From: a bacterium
GTDB taxonomy: Bacteria; Bacillota; Clostridia; Lachnospirales; Lachnospiraceae
Assembly (NCBI GenBank): GCA_022774325.1
Contig: JALFNN010000004.1
Coordinates: 1-48,559 of the forward strand
DNA length: 48,559 bases
Direction: 5' to 3'
Position numbers and translations under genes: made by a program
Notes under the pieces: generated by a model
The model's input: the letters and a program-made list of their open reading frames with translations, nothing else
Told to the model about the DNA's origin: nothing
Databases searched by the model: none
Part shown: positions 35,691 to 43,501 of the stretch, piece by piece
Layout of the letters: every line of letters begins with the position of its first letter
Numbering within the stretch: position 1 is the stretch's first letter

Positions 35691-36401
35691 TTATCTGCCG
35701 AATCGAGATGCCTCTTTTGTGTAATAAAACAATATTTTGTTTCTTTCTAATGTTGAAAGTTTCTGAAAATCCGTTGCAGAGTCGCAGGAACAGATTTGTT
35801 GAATAATATCTTTTGCCACATCGTCAGGTATCCGCTTTCTGAATTTGTGTATGTCCAGACAGTCATCGGACGGAGCAATTCTATGCATCGCCAGGAATTG
35901 TTCCGGTGTATCCAGTAATCTGAGAACCAAGGCTGTGTCGGTCAATCCGGCTGTCTTTCTGGTATAGTCGTTAAAACTGCTCCATTGATAACCGGATCCT
36001 GGGAAGTTTTCCAGTCCGGCTTTGGAGGGATTATAATGAATATAGCGGACTATAGTCAGCAGAGCGTTATCCGATTCAACAGGTTCACTATAATAGCGAC
36101 CATCCTGAACAAAACCGGTACGGTCATACTTGGCATTGAACCAGCAGGCATAAGTTGTGTTTATGTGGCGAAATATGGATTCAAGTGAAACGGTATTTGG
36201 GTGGCGAAGGAGCAAATGAACATGATTTGACATCAAACAGTAAGCATAAATCTCAAATTTTAATTGATCTTTATAGAATTCTAATATATCCAGATATTTT
36301 ATATAATCTTTGGATTCTTCGAAAAGTAGTTGTCTGTCGGCTCCTTTGATTACTACATGATAAGTCTGAGTTGATGATTTTTTACGTGCATGTCTTGCCA
36401 A
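35691..36401 (-). mobile_element. REP-associated tyrosine transposase (RAYT, Y1/IS200-like)
   Basis: Single-strand HUH nuclease family. The metal-binding motif is SNHVHLLL and the tyrosine-bearing helix is VRYIHYNPSKAG. The N-terminal QTYHVVIKGADRQLLFE and the C-terminal extension after the Y1 domain (about 120-236) are typical of RAYTs rather than of 130-aa IS200 TnpA. TTG at 36401 is preferred because GGAGGG lies 6 bases upstream. No terminal inverted repeats or tnpB are present, as expected for RAYTs, which are usually domesticated single-copy genes linked to REP palindromes. Confidence 0.88.
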
Positions 36402-36440
36402 TAATATCCCTCCAAGCTGATATATGATTATTTGAAACAA

Positions 36441-36798
36441 AAAACAGGTGAAAATTAGGAGTGTTGATAAAAATGTAAAATGAAAAGAATGGATGTTTCG
36501 TGAATTAAGTGTTTTCGATAATTTTATAATATAGTTTTTTGAAGAAAAGTAAATAGTAAAGTATAAATATCTCTTATTTTAGCGTAATTCTTACATACAA
36601 ATTGTGAAGTGTGTTGAGAAACTGAGAGAAAATGGCAAAAATCGCCTGCCAAAGTGCGCTGCTCGTGGCAAAAGAAACGTCCCCGGACAATCCCCGGACA
36701 ATCCAGACGCATTTAAGGACAGAATACGATGCCCTACTTGTGAAAATGCTGGTAATGCTGTAAAAATAAGGTAACGTAATTGTAAAATAGTATACAAC
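36441..36798. other. Long intergenic region between RAYT and the lipoprotein gene
   Basis: The left part is very AT-rich. The right part holds a GC-richer patch with a tandem 11-bp repeat (36680-36701). A 43-codon open frame at 36632-36763 has no good ribosome-binding site and no family I recognise, so it is not called. TTGTGA (36738-36743) and TAAAAA (36761-36766), 17 bp apart, form a weak candidate promoter for the lipoprotein/ABC operon. Confidence 0.45.
36680..36701. repeat. Tandem 11-bp direct repeat
   Basis: TCCCCGGACAA occurs twice back to back. Its CGTCCCC context is an inverted counterpart of GGGGACG after thiN (33654-33660), so the two mark opposite ends of the AAA-ATPase/RAYT island. 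Confidence 0.6.
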
Positions 36799-36810
36799 AA
36801 GGAGAACAAA

Positions 36811-37302
36811 ATGATGAAGAAAACAATGAAAAAAACAGCAGCAGCCGTAATTGCGGCAGTAACCGTGTGTGGTCTGGTGACAGGATGCTCAGCAAAGGAA
36901 GAGAAAATTGAAGTGAACGCTTCTACTTCTTCCTACGAAGACATGGTAAGTTATTTTGAGCAGGAGGGCTTTATTTCTGAAGACTGTGAACCGGTAAATA
37001 TTAATGAGACCAGCGGATATCTCCAGGATAACACGGGCGGACAGTTTACCGAGACACAGGTGGCAGACAAGGCGTATGATTATGATGGACTCTGGCTGTT
37101 CTGGTGGGATCAGGAGAATCAGACGGAGATGTATGAGACTTACCAGTCCATGGGAGCGAATCAGGGAACGATTGTTCTTGGAGGAGGTGCTGCGATCCTT
37201 CAGACAGAAGCAAAAAATGGCGCTTATGCACTTGCGTTTTCAGAGGATTATGAGAAAAAGCAGGATGTCGTTGACGCATTTGAAGCACTTGAAAATGAAT
37301 AA
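36811..37302 (+). CDS. Lipoprotein of unknown function (paralogue of the protein at 40804)
   Basis: The N-terminus MKKTMKKTAAAVIAAVTVCG leads to lipobox LVTGC, so export and lipid anchoring are predicted. The mature part is about 138 residues with no named domain that I recognise. It shares a pattern with the protein encoded at 40804-41286: YEDMVSYFEQEGFIS against MDEVVAYLEKEGLIS, LWLFWWD against AEIYWWD, then a Y-x2-Y segment, a Gly-rich turn and NGAYAL against NGPFAL. AAGGAG at 36799-36804 fixes the start. It heads a unit with two ABC half-exporters, 38 bases upstream of the first. Confidence 0.85.
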   Translation: MMKKTMKKTAAAVIAAVTVCGLVTGCSAKEEKIEVNASTSSYEDMVSYFEQEGFISEDCEPVNINETSGYLQDNTGGQFTETQVADKAYDYDGLWLFWWDQENQTEMYETYQSMGANQGTIVLGGGAAILQTEAKNGAYALAFSEDYEKKQDVVDAFEALENE

Positions 37303-37340
37303 AGCAGAATTTACTTAAAGAGAAAAGTCAGGGGGACATT

Positions 37341-39068
37341 ATGGAACGGGTTTTTGGAAAAGACAAAGGCAGTATGGGACGTTTCTTCCGGATGCTGCAG
37401 AAGGCAGGGCTTCCTTATCTTTGGATTATTGCATATATTGCCATAACAGCACTGCTGGCAAATGTGGGGATCAGTGTGACGGAATACACAGCTGAGTTGT
37501 TTGCGGGAAATGTGAATTTCGGTACCGTGGTTTTCCCATTTTTGATATTTACGTTAATATCTCAGATGATCGGTTCAATCAGCGGGATCATGAGTAACCT
37601 TTGTGTGGCCCGAATTGACAGGAATGTCAGGAGAATGATCTGGAGAAAGATTGTCAAGCTTCCACTCGGATATTACGAAAGAAATACACCGAAAGAGATG
37701 ATTTCACGTATTACGACCGATATCACTACGATCAGTCAACTTATCATGCAGGTATTTGTGGCAATCCTGACTTCGGCATATAGCCTGATAATTACATTAA
37801 AGAAAATCGGTTCCTATGACCAGAAGCTGATGATTGCGCTGATTGCAGTTCTGCCTTTGAATTTTATTATTGCATTCGTCATGGGGAAAATGAGATTCGG
37901 CGTGTTGGATCTTGTGAACGAAAAAAATGCAGAACTGACACAGACGATCGCGGAAAGAACCAACAATCTCCTTCTGGTAAAATCTTATGGAAAAGAAGAG
38001 CAGGAATTTCAGACAGGTCAGAAGAAGATGGTGGGATTGTATAAGAGTACGATTCTGGATTCATGGCTTGGACTTGCAACTCCAATGTATGCACTGGTAG
38101 GGGCTATGCAGTTTATCGTTATCGTAATGGTAGGCCGAAACTTTTATGCATCCGGGGCATTAAGTCTGGCGCAATGGATTGCTTATTATGGATTTGCCAT
38201 GAATATCGTCAACCTGCTTACGGCATACTGCGGATATTGGACATCATTTAAAGGATCTCAGGGAGCAACCAAAAGAGTAGCTCAGATCATGGAGGAGATA
38301 GAAGAAGATATTGAAACCGGGGAAGAGGCAGGATGCCTTCATGGTGAAATTGAATTAAAGGACATAGACTTCTCTTATGAAGAAAAGCCGATTTTTGAAA
38401 AATTGAACCTGAAAATTCCGGCAGGGCGTGTGACGGCTCTGATCGGTCCCTCCGGAAGTGGGAAGACTACACTCCTGAATCTGGTAGAACGTCTGTATCC
38501 GGTTCAGGGAGGTATGATTTCATTCGGCGGCGAGGACATTTCAAAGTATTCTCTGAAAAGTTTCCGGAATGCGATTTCCTATGTGACGCAGGAAAGCACA
38601 CTTTTCGCGGGAACGATCCGTGATAATATCTTGTTTGGAGTAAAAAGAGAAGTGGCTGATGAAGAGCTGGAACGTGTTTGTGAGGATGCCTGTATCATGG
38701 ACTTTATCCGGGAGCAGCCGGAAGGATTTATGATGGATGTCGGAGAGAACGGTGAGAAGCTGTCCGGGGGTCAGAAGCAGCGGCTCGCTTTTGCACGAGC
38801 ATTATTAAAGCAATCGGACTATCTGTTCATGGATGAGGCAACTGCAGCTATGGATATTCGGGGGAAAGATCAGGTTTGGAAGAGTGTGAAATATCACATG
38901 AAAGGTAAAACGACCCTTATGGTTGCACATGACAGACAGACTGTGCAGAAGGCCGATTACATAGTAGTCATGCAAAATGGCAGGATTGTCTGTCAGGGAG
39001 AACCGGAAAAAGTGTATGTGGAAAATGCATATTTCCGAGAACTGATAGGAAGTGAGGGACAGGACTAA
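37341..39068 (+). CDS. ABC exporter half-transporter (TMD-NBD), subunit 1
   Basis: Type IV (B-type) exporter with about six membrane helices in residues 20-320, followed by an ATPase domain. The NBD is intact: Walker A GPSGSGKTTLLN, Q-loop YVTQEST, signature LSGGQKQRLAFA, Walker B YLFMDEATAAMD with catalytic Glu, and switch His in MVAHDRQTV. 575 aa, with no C39 peptidase domain, so it is not a self-processing bacteriocin exporter. It overlaps the next ABC gene by one base (TAATG), which implies a heterodimer. Substrate unknown; the flanking paralogous exported proteins are the best clue. Confidence 0.92.
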   Translation: MERVFGKDKGSMGRFFRMLQKAGLPYLWIIAYIAITALLANVGISVTEYTAELFAGNVNFGTVVFPFLIFTLISQMIGSISGIMSNLCVARIDRNVRRMIWRKIVKLPLGYYERNTPKEMISRITTDITTISQLIMQVFVAILTSAYSLIITLKKIGSYDQKLMIALIAVLPLNFIIAFVMGKMRFGVLDLVNEKNAELTQTIAERTNNLLLVKSYGKEEQEFQTGQKKMVGLYKSTILDSWLGLATPMYALVGAMQFIVIVMVGRNFYASGALSLAQWIAYYGFAMNIVNLLTAYCGYWTSFKGSQGATKRVAQIMEEIEEDIETGEEAGCLHGEIELKDIDFSYEEKPIFEKLNLKIPAGRVTALIGPSGSGKTTLLNLVERLYPVQGGMISFGGEDISKYSLKSFRNAISYVTQESTLFAGTIRDNILFGVKREVADEELERVCEDACIMDFIREQPEGFMMDVGENGEKLSGGQKQRLAFARALLKQSDYLFMDEATAAMDIRGKDQVWKSVKYHMKGKTTLMVAHDRQTVQKADYIVVMQNGRIVCQGEPEKVYVENAYFRELIGSEGQD

Positions 39069-40786
39069 TGAAAAAAGAGAAAAATGTATTACAGTTTTTT
39101 CTGAATTTCTATAGAAGATTTTCTATTCCATGGTGGCTCTATCTGGTTACATTTGGAGTCGGAATTGTCTACGCGGAGGCCGGAATGAGAGTATCCCAGT
39201 ATCTGGTTCGTGTTAATAAAGGGGAACTGTACAATTCTGTCATTCTAAGTTATGTATTTATGATGCTTTTTAATGCACTGCTGGGATTTTTGCGGCCGCT
39301 GGTGATGGCGTATGCCGATCAGCGAGTAATTTTGAGGGTGAGGTCTGCACTATGGAGGAAAATCCTGCATCTTCCGATGGAAGTATTTGAAAAAGAGCAG
39401 CCGTCTTCGCTGGTATCGGCTGTTACAAACGATGTAACCCAGGCAACAATGGTGATCGGAGGTGTTTTCTCGGGAGCGGCGTCACTCTTTGGGTTTGCTC
39501 GTGCATGTATGATTCTGTATCAGTATAATGCACCGCTTTCTGTATACCTTTTGCTTTGTATACCTGTCGCAGTTGCGGTATTCATTCTTGTAGGAAAGCT
39601 ACAGTATACAATCATGAAAAAGCGGTATGCTTCGCTTAATCAGATGACAACATTTTTCTCAGAACATTTGTCTGCGGGAAAATATGTTAAGGCTCAGGTA
39701 ATGGAAGAAAAAGAGTTGGAAAGTGGATTTGCGGCAATTGATTCCCGATATAGGGCGGATGTGTATTACGCTTTCATGTCACAGATTCAGACTCTTGCAC
39801 ATTCTATTTATTCCCTGCTTACGACAATCGTAATGGCGGTGGGAGGTTCGCGCCTGATTCGTGCAGGGAAAATGGAGGCGACGGGAATCAATATGTTCAG
39901 TACATATATGACACAGGTAAACATGTATTTGGCAGAACTCCTGACGGTGTGGCAAAATGTGATGGGATCGAAAGGTGCGCTTACTCATGTCAGTGAAATT
40001 CTTGATCTGGATGAGGAAGATGCGCAAAAAGGAAAAGCCTGGATCGAATCTCAGAATCAGGATATTGTGTTTAAAAATGTGAATTTCGGGTATCAGGATG
40101 GAACGGAAATTCTTCATGATTTTTCAGTACGGATACCGGGCGGAAAGATGACTGCAGTAGTAGGTGACAACGGTTCCGGAAAATCTACGATCATGAAACT
40201 GATGCAGGGCTTCTATCAGCCGGATTCCGGAGAAATCAGGGTGGGAGAAAACCTGATTGGCGAGACAAAACTTCAGGATGTGCATAAAAGATTTGGCTAT
40301 GTCCTTCAGAGTAATCCGTTGCTTTCCGGGACGATCCGCGATAATATTCTTTATGGAACGGACCGTCCGGTATCAGAAGAAAAGCTGAGAAAAGCAGCCG
40401 AAGAGGCCAGAGTGGATTCGTTTGTTGAATCTCTTCCGAACGGATATGATACTATGCTTGGAGAAGCCGGCAACCGGCTGTCCGGCGGACAGAGACAGAG
40501 ACTGGCAATTGCAAGGACCCTTATTATGCAGCCTGATTACCTGATACTGGATGAGGCAGGAGCAAGTCTGGATCATGACACGTACATGAAGATCTATCAT
40601 GGCATCAGACAGAAGATGAAAGGTCATACGGTCGTCTTTATTGCACATGATATGCGGGAAATCGCAGAGGCAGATTATCTGATTGTTATGCATCATGGCA
40701 GACTGGAAGCCTGTGGAACCCATGAGGAATTACAAAAGACCAGCAGGACTTATCAGGAATATCTACAGTCCCAAAAAGTATCTTAA
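39068..40786 (+). CDS. ABC exporter half-transporter (TMD-NBD), subunit 2
   Basis: Partner of the preceding gene. About six membrane helices are followed by an NBD with Walker A GDNGSGKSTIMKL, Q-loop YVLQSNP, signature LSGGQRQRLAIA, Walker B YLILDEAGASLD and switch His in FIAHDMREI. The D-loop neighbourhood reads DEAGASLD rather than DEATAAMD, but the catalytic Glu is kept. Neither half shows the classical degenerate ATPase site of many heterodimeric exporters. 572 aa. Start overlaps the stop of subunit 1 by one base. Confidence 0.92.
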   Translation: MKKEKNVLQFFLNFYRRFSIPWWLYLVTFGVGIVYAEAGMRVSQYLVRVNKGELYNSVILSYVFMMLFNALLGFLRPLVMAYADQRVILRVRSALWRKILHLPMEVFEKEQPSSLVSAVTNDVTQATMVIGGVFSGAASLFGFARACMILYQYNAPLSVYLLLCIPVAVAVFILVGKLQYTIMKKRYASLNQMTTFFSEHLSAGKYVKAQVMEEKELESGFAAIDSRYRADVYYAFMSQIQTLAHSIYSLLTTIVMAVGGSRLIRAGKMEATGINMFSTYMTQVNMYLAELLTVWQNVMGSKGALTHVSEILDLDEEDAQKGKAWIESQNQDIVFKNVNFGYQDGTEILHDFSVRIPGGKMTAVVGDNGSGKSTIMKLMQGFYQPDSGEIRVGENLIGETKLQDVHKRFGYVLQSNPLLSGTIRDNILYGTDRPVSEEKLRKAAEEARVDSFVESLPNGYDTMLGEAGNRLSGGQRQRLAIARTLIMQPDYLILDEAGASLDHDTYMKIYHGIRQKMKGHTVVFIAHDMREIAEADYLIVMHHGRLEACGTHEELQKTSRTYQEYLQSQKVS

Positions 40787-40803
40787 AGAAAGAAGGAATG
40801 ATT

Positions 40804-41286
40804 ATGAAGAACTTTACGATTGTGTCCTCCCTGATTTTTGTGCTATTATTTTGTGGGATGGTTGGATATGTTGCACTATCAGAAGATTTCGTATTGCCTG
40901 AAAAAGAAGAAAAAACGGTAGTTGAAGAGAATATGGATGCACCGGTGTGGAATAAAACGATGGATGAGGTTGTTGCTTATCTGGAAAAGGAAGGACTTAT
41001 TTCGACAGATGATCGAGTGACACTCTGTGCAGATGGATTATGCTCGCTTGCACTTAAATACAATGGAGCCGAGATCTACTGGTGGGATTTGGAAAAAATA
41101 GATCCGAAATCGGATGAATACAAGGCATACGACAGTCTCAGGACAAAAGGAGAAATTGATCTTTATGGATCCGGCATGATTATTATGCCGAAGAAAAACG
41201 GTCCTTTTGCACTTCTTTCAACGTATTATGAAGGAGACCCAGAGATTTTAGAAAAAGCATTTGAAGAGTTTGGTCAGGAGAATTAA
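40804..41286 (+). CDS. Membrane-anchored or secreted protein of unknown function, paralogue of the lipoprotein at 36811
   Basis: One N-terminal hydrophobic segment (about 5-25, FTIVSSLIFVLLFCGMVGYV). The sequence before its Cys (LLFC) does not fit a lipobox, so this copy is probably a signal-anchored protein. The rest carries the pattern shared with the lipoprotein: DEVVAYLEKEGLIS, IYWWD, YDSLRTKGEIDLYGSG, NGPFALL. AGAAGGA at 40791-40797 is 6 bases before ATG 40804 but abuts ATG 40798, so 40804 is preferred. It lies 17 bases after the second ABC gene and 2 bases before the LytTR gene. No known domain recognised. Confidence 0.82.
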   Translation: MKNFTIVSSLIFVLLFCGMVGYVALSEDFVLPEKEEKTVVEENMDAPVWNKTMDEVVAYLEKEGLISTDDRVTLCADGLCSLALKYNGAEIYWWDLEKIDPKSDEYKAYDSLRTKGEIDLYGSGMIIMPKKNGPFALLSTYYEGDPEILEKAFEEFGQEN

Positions 41287-41288
41287 TT

Positions 41289-42053
41289 ATGAAAATGAAG
41301 CTTGTTCTGGTAGAAGAAGATACGAGTTTGCGCACACGACTAGAAGAATTATTAACATTTTACAATGTATTTGATATTGTAAAAACCTTTGATGGAATTA
41401 ATGAAGCCCATGAATATATTAGTTTGAATGAGGTGGATGTCGTATTTATTAATTTGCGAACAGGCAATCCGGCATTCAGTGATGACGGGGCTTACCTGGC
41501 GTACAATCTGTCGCAGATGAAGCCGGATCTTCTGGTGGTGCTGTATTCCGAAGAAAAGCTTGAAGCGGGGACGGTATTTGGTGTCTGCTGCGATGAGTAT
41601 TTTTCCCTTCCATTCAGTATTCATGTATTACAGCGTGTCGTAAAAAGAGTGCAGTATCTGTTTGAGCTTCTCCAGTATAAGCGCTTATGGGTCAACCGGT
41701 CTGTGATGATTAAAATCAAAAATGGATATCAACTGGTGGAGATTGATAAGATTCTTTTTATTGAGCGCGCAAACCGAAAGAATAAGATGATGACTGTGGA
41801 TGGAAAGGAAGTGATTCTTTCAGGATATTCGCTGGATGAGTTGGAACATATTTTGGAAGGGCATAATTTTTACCGCTGTTATCAGTCCTTTATTGTGAAC
41901 TTGTCCAAAGTGTCTTACGTCAAGGCGAATAATGAGACGAAAAGTTTCTCGCTGGTTTTTGACGGATATGCGGGTGAAGTCATGCTGAGTCGAGATAAAT
42001 ATACGGAAGTGATCCAGCTTTTGAAAAGTAAATATGCAAGGCTTACACTTTGA
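41289..42053 (+). CDS. LytTR-family DNA-binding regulator with degenerate receiver domain
   Basis: The receiver-like domain (about 1-120) begins LVLVEEDTSLRTRL, keeping the acidic cluster. The phospho-acceptor position in DVVFINLRTG is Asn55 instead of Asp, and the conserved Lys of the KPF motif is Leu107 (DEYFSLPF). The LytTR domain (about 130-250) is intact: VEIDKILFIERANRKNKMM, GHNFYRCYQSFIVNLSKVSY. It is probably phosphorylation-independent and may control its own operon. No histidine kinase gene lies nearby. It is the last gene of the unit, closed by the terminator at 42058-42103. Confidence 0.9.
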   Translation: MKMKLVLVEEDTSLRTRLEELLTFYNVFDIVKTFDGINEAHEYISLNEVDVVFINLRTGNPAFSDDGAYLAYNLSQMKPDLLVVLYSEEKLEAGTVFGVCCDEYFSLPFSIHVLQRVVKRVQYLFELLQYKRLWVNRSVMIKIKNGYQLVEIDKILFIERANRKNKMMTVDGKEVILSGYSLDELEHILEGHNFYRCYQSFIVNLSKVSYVKANNETKSFSLVFDGYAGEVMLSRDKYTEVIQLLKSKYARLTL

Positions 42054-42057
42054 TTTT

Positions 42058-42103
42058 GTCCCCTGCAAATTGTGGAAAAATAGCAGTTTGCAGGGGACTT
42101 TTT
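42058..42103 (+). terminator. Rho-independent terminator of the lipoprotein-ABC-LytTR operon
   Basis: GTCCCCTGCAAATTG pairs with CAGTTTGCAGGGGAC (15 bp, one wobble) around an 11-base loop, followed by T5. Confidence 0.92.
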
Positions 42104-42173
42104 GTGTAAACTTTTGTGAGTTGCAGAACCGGTACAGAATAGAACGTGCCAAAGACAGAATAGCCCCGAGGCA

Positions 42174-42201
42174 TTGAAATCAAAAAAGATTCCGATATAA
42201 T
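42174..42201 (+). promoter_or_regulatory. Sigma-A promoter of the trigger-factor-like/thioredoxin operon
   Basis: TTGAAA (42174-42179) and TATAAT (42196-42201) are 16 bp apart. The leader is about 30 bases and carries GAGGAGG at 42227-42233. Confidence 0.75.
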
Positions 42202-42238
42202 TCACCGTAAAGAGGTTCATAGAAACGAGGAGGAAAAA

Positions 42239-43174
42239 ATGAAATCAAAAGTTATTTCGTTTGCAGAGTATGATAAGGTGGATATCAGCGCCTATCAGAA
42301 GGTGTTTGCCTTGGACGAAAAAGCAGTCAAAAAAGAGATGGATTTTTTGAAGAACAAAAACAGTACCTGGGCAGATTCGGATGAAGTTGTGGATGGAGCA
42401 ATCATTGTTTGTGACATGAAATCAGAGAACTCATTTTTCAACAGAGAGCAGCTGAAGCTTATGGTAGGACAGGGATTCTTTAACAAGAAACTGGAAGCAT
42501 TGTGCGTGGGAATGAAAAAGGGAACGACAAATGTACTGGATGTTGACGGGGATAAGGTGACAGTGACGGTCCAGTCTGTTCAGCGGAAAATGGTTCCTGA
42601 GGTCACAGATGAGATGGTAAAGAATCTTGAGATTAAAGGAATTGAAAGTGTCGAAGAATACGAGGAATATCTGACTCGGCAGCAAAAGAAGAAAATCGCA
42701 GATGAAGAAGGATTTGATGCAATTCAGTATGTAATGAAACAGGTATTTGAAAACAGTGCTTTTGACTTGAAAAAGGCTGATTGGATTGAAATGACAGATC
42801 ATGAAATCCATAGATTACAAGTAATAGCAGATAAAGAGAACCTGAATCTGAAAACCATGGCACCAGAAGATTTTGAAGGAAAGATGCCGTTTTCAAGTTA
42901 TCATGAGCTGCTTGTAAATGTTCAGTATGATTCATGGGATAAGTTGTTGTGTTATCTTCTCGGCTGTGTTTATGCGAAGCAAGATGGCGTAGAGTACACG
43001 AAGGAAAAATATAGGGAAAGCATAGAAGACTATATGAAATTCTGGCATGAAACAAAAGAAAATGCGGAACAGATCAACACGTATGAGTATTCGAAAATTA
43101 CATTTTTCGCGGATTATTATTATCAAAAAGTAAGAGGTTACGTAGAAAAAAATTATTTTAAGGAGGACAAGTAA
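42239..43174 (+). CDS. Trigger-factor-like protein lacking the ribosome-binding domain
   Basis: Resembles the middle and C-terminal parts of trigger factor. Residues about 45-125 form a diverged FKBP-like segment (VVDGAIIVCDM, VGQGFFNKKLEALCVGMKKG, VTVTVQSVQRKMVPEVTDEM). The rest is a helical chaperone-arm-like region rich in Lys/Glu. At 311 aa it lacks the N-terminal domain with the ribosome-docking GFRKGKxP loop of the ~430-aa trigger factor. Without a signal peptide it appears cytoplasmic. It is the first gene of an operon with thioredoxin (no gap) and the M16C protease. A substrate-specific folding helper is a reasonable inference. Confidence 0.7.
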   Translation: MKSKVISFAEYDKVDISAYQKVFALDEKAVKKEMDFLKNKNSTWADSDEVVDGAIIVCDMKSENSFFNREQLKLMVGQGFFNKKLEALCVGMKKGTTNVLDVDGDKVTVTVQSVQRKMVPEVTDEMVKNLEIKGIESVEEYEEYLTRQQKKKIADEEGFDAIQYVMKQVFENSAFDLKKADWIEMTDHEIHRLQVIADKENLNLKTMAPEDFEGKMPFSSYHELLVNVQYDSWDKLLCYLLGCVYAKQDGVEYTKEKYRESIEDYMKFWHETKENAEQINTYEYSKITFFADYYYQKVRGYVEKNYFKEDK

Positions 43175-43489
43175 ATGGCAATTCAGTATGCAGACAATGA
43201 CAGTTTTAAAGAGCAGATCAAGGAAGGTTTTGTGATCGTGGATTTCTTCTCAACAACATGTGTGCCGTGTAAAGCGTTTTCACGTATTTTGGAGGAGCTT
43301 GATGCGGAGCTTCCATTTATCAATATCGTAAAAGTGAACACGACTGATTATCCGAAGCTGGGAAAAGAAAACCGCATCTTTGGAGTTCCGACTGTTCAGT
43401 TTTACAAAGATGGAGAAAAGAAATTTGAAAATGTCGGTGTGATGGAAGTCGACGAAATGAAAGAGCAGATTGCCAAATTGATGTACTAA
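43175..43489 (+). CDS. Thioredoxin-like protein with CVPC active site
   Basis: 104-aa thioredoxin fold. The active site reads STTCVPCKAFSRIL, CVPC in place of the usual CGPC, which should alter redox potential. The cis-proline segment FGVPTVQFYKDGEK is intact. It is cytoplasmic (no signal) and starts immediately after the trigger-factor-like gene, with AAGGAGGAC overlapping that gene's 3' end. No thioredoxin reductase is nearby. Confidence 0.92.
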   Translation: MAIQYADNDSFKEQIKEGFVIVDFFSTTCVPCKAFSRILEELDAELPFINIVKVNTTDYPKLGKENRIFGVPTVQFYKDGEKKFENVGVMEVDEMKEQIAKLMY

Positions 43490-43501
43490 GAGGAAGAGAA
43501 C

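Noticed and set aside
36632-36763. 43-codon open frame upstream of the lipoprotein gene
   Set aside because: No good ribosome-binding site, no family recognised, and it runs through the tandem 11-bp repeat; more likely intergenic.
36524-36809. Overlapping minus-strand open frames upstream of the lipoprotein gene
   Set aside because: Two short frames without ribosome-binding sites or motifs in a non-coding region.
35503-36810. Complete insertion sequence around the transposase
   Set aside because: No terminal inverted repeats, target duplication or tnpB; the protein has the RAYT architecture, which does not form classical IS elements.
37341-40786. Bacteriocin exporter with peptide precursor
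   Set aside because: Neither ABC protein has a C39 peptidase domain and no small Gly-Gly leader peptide gene was found in the unit.
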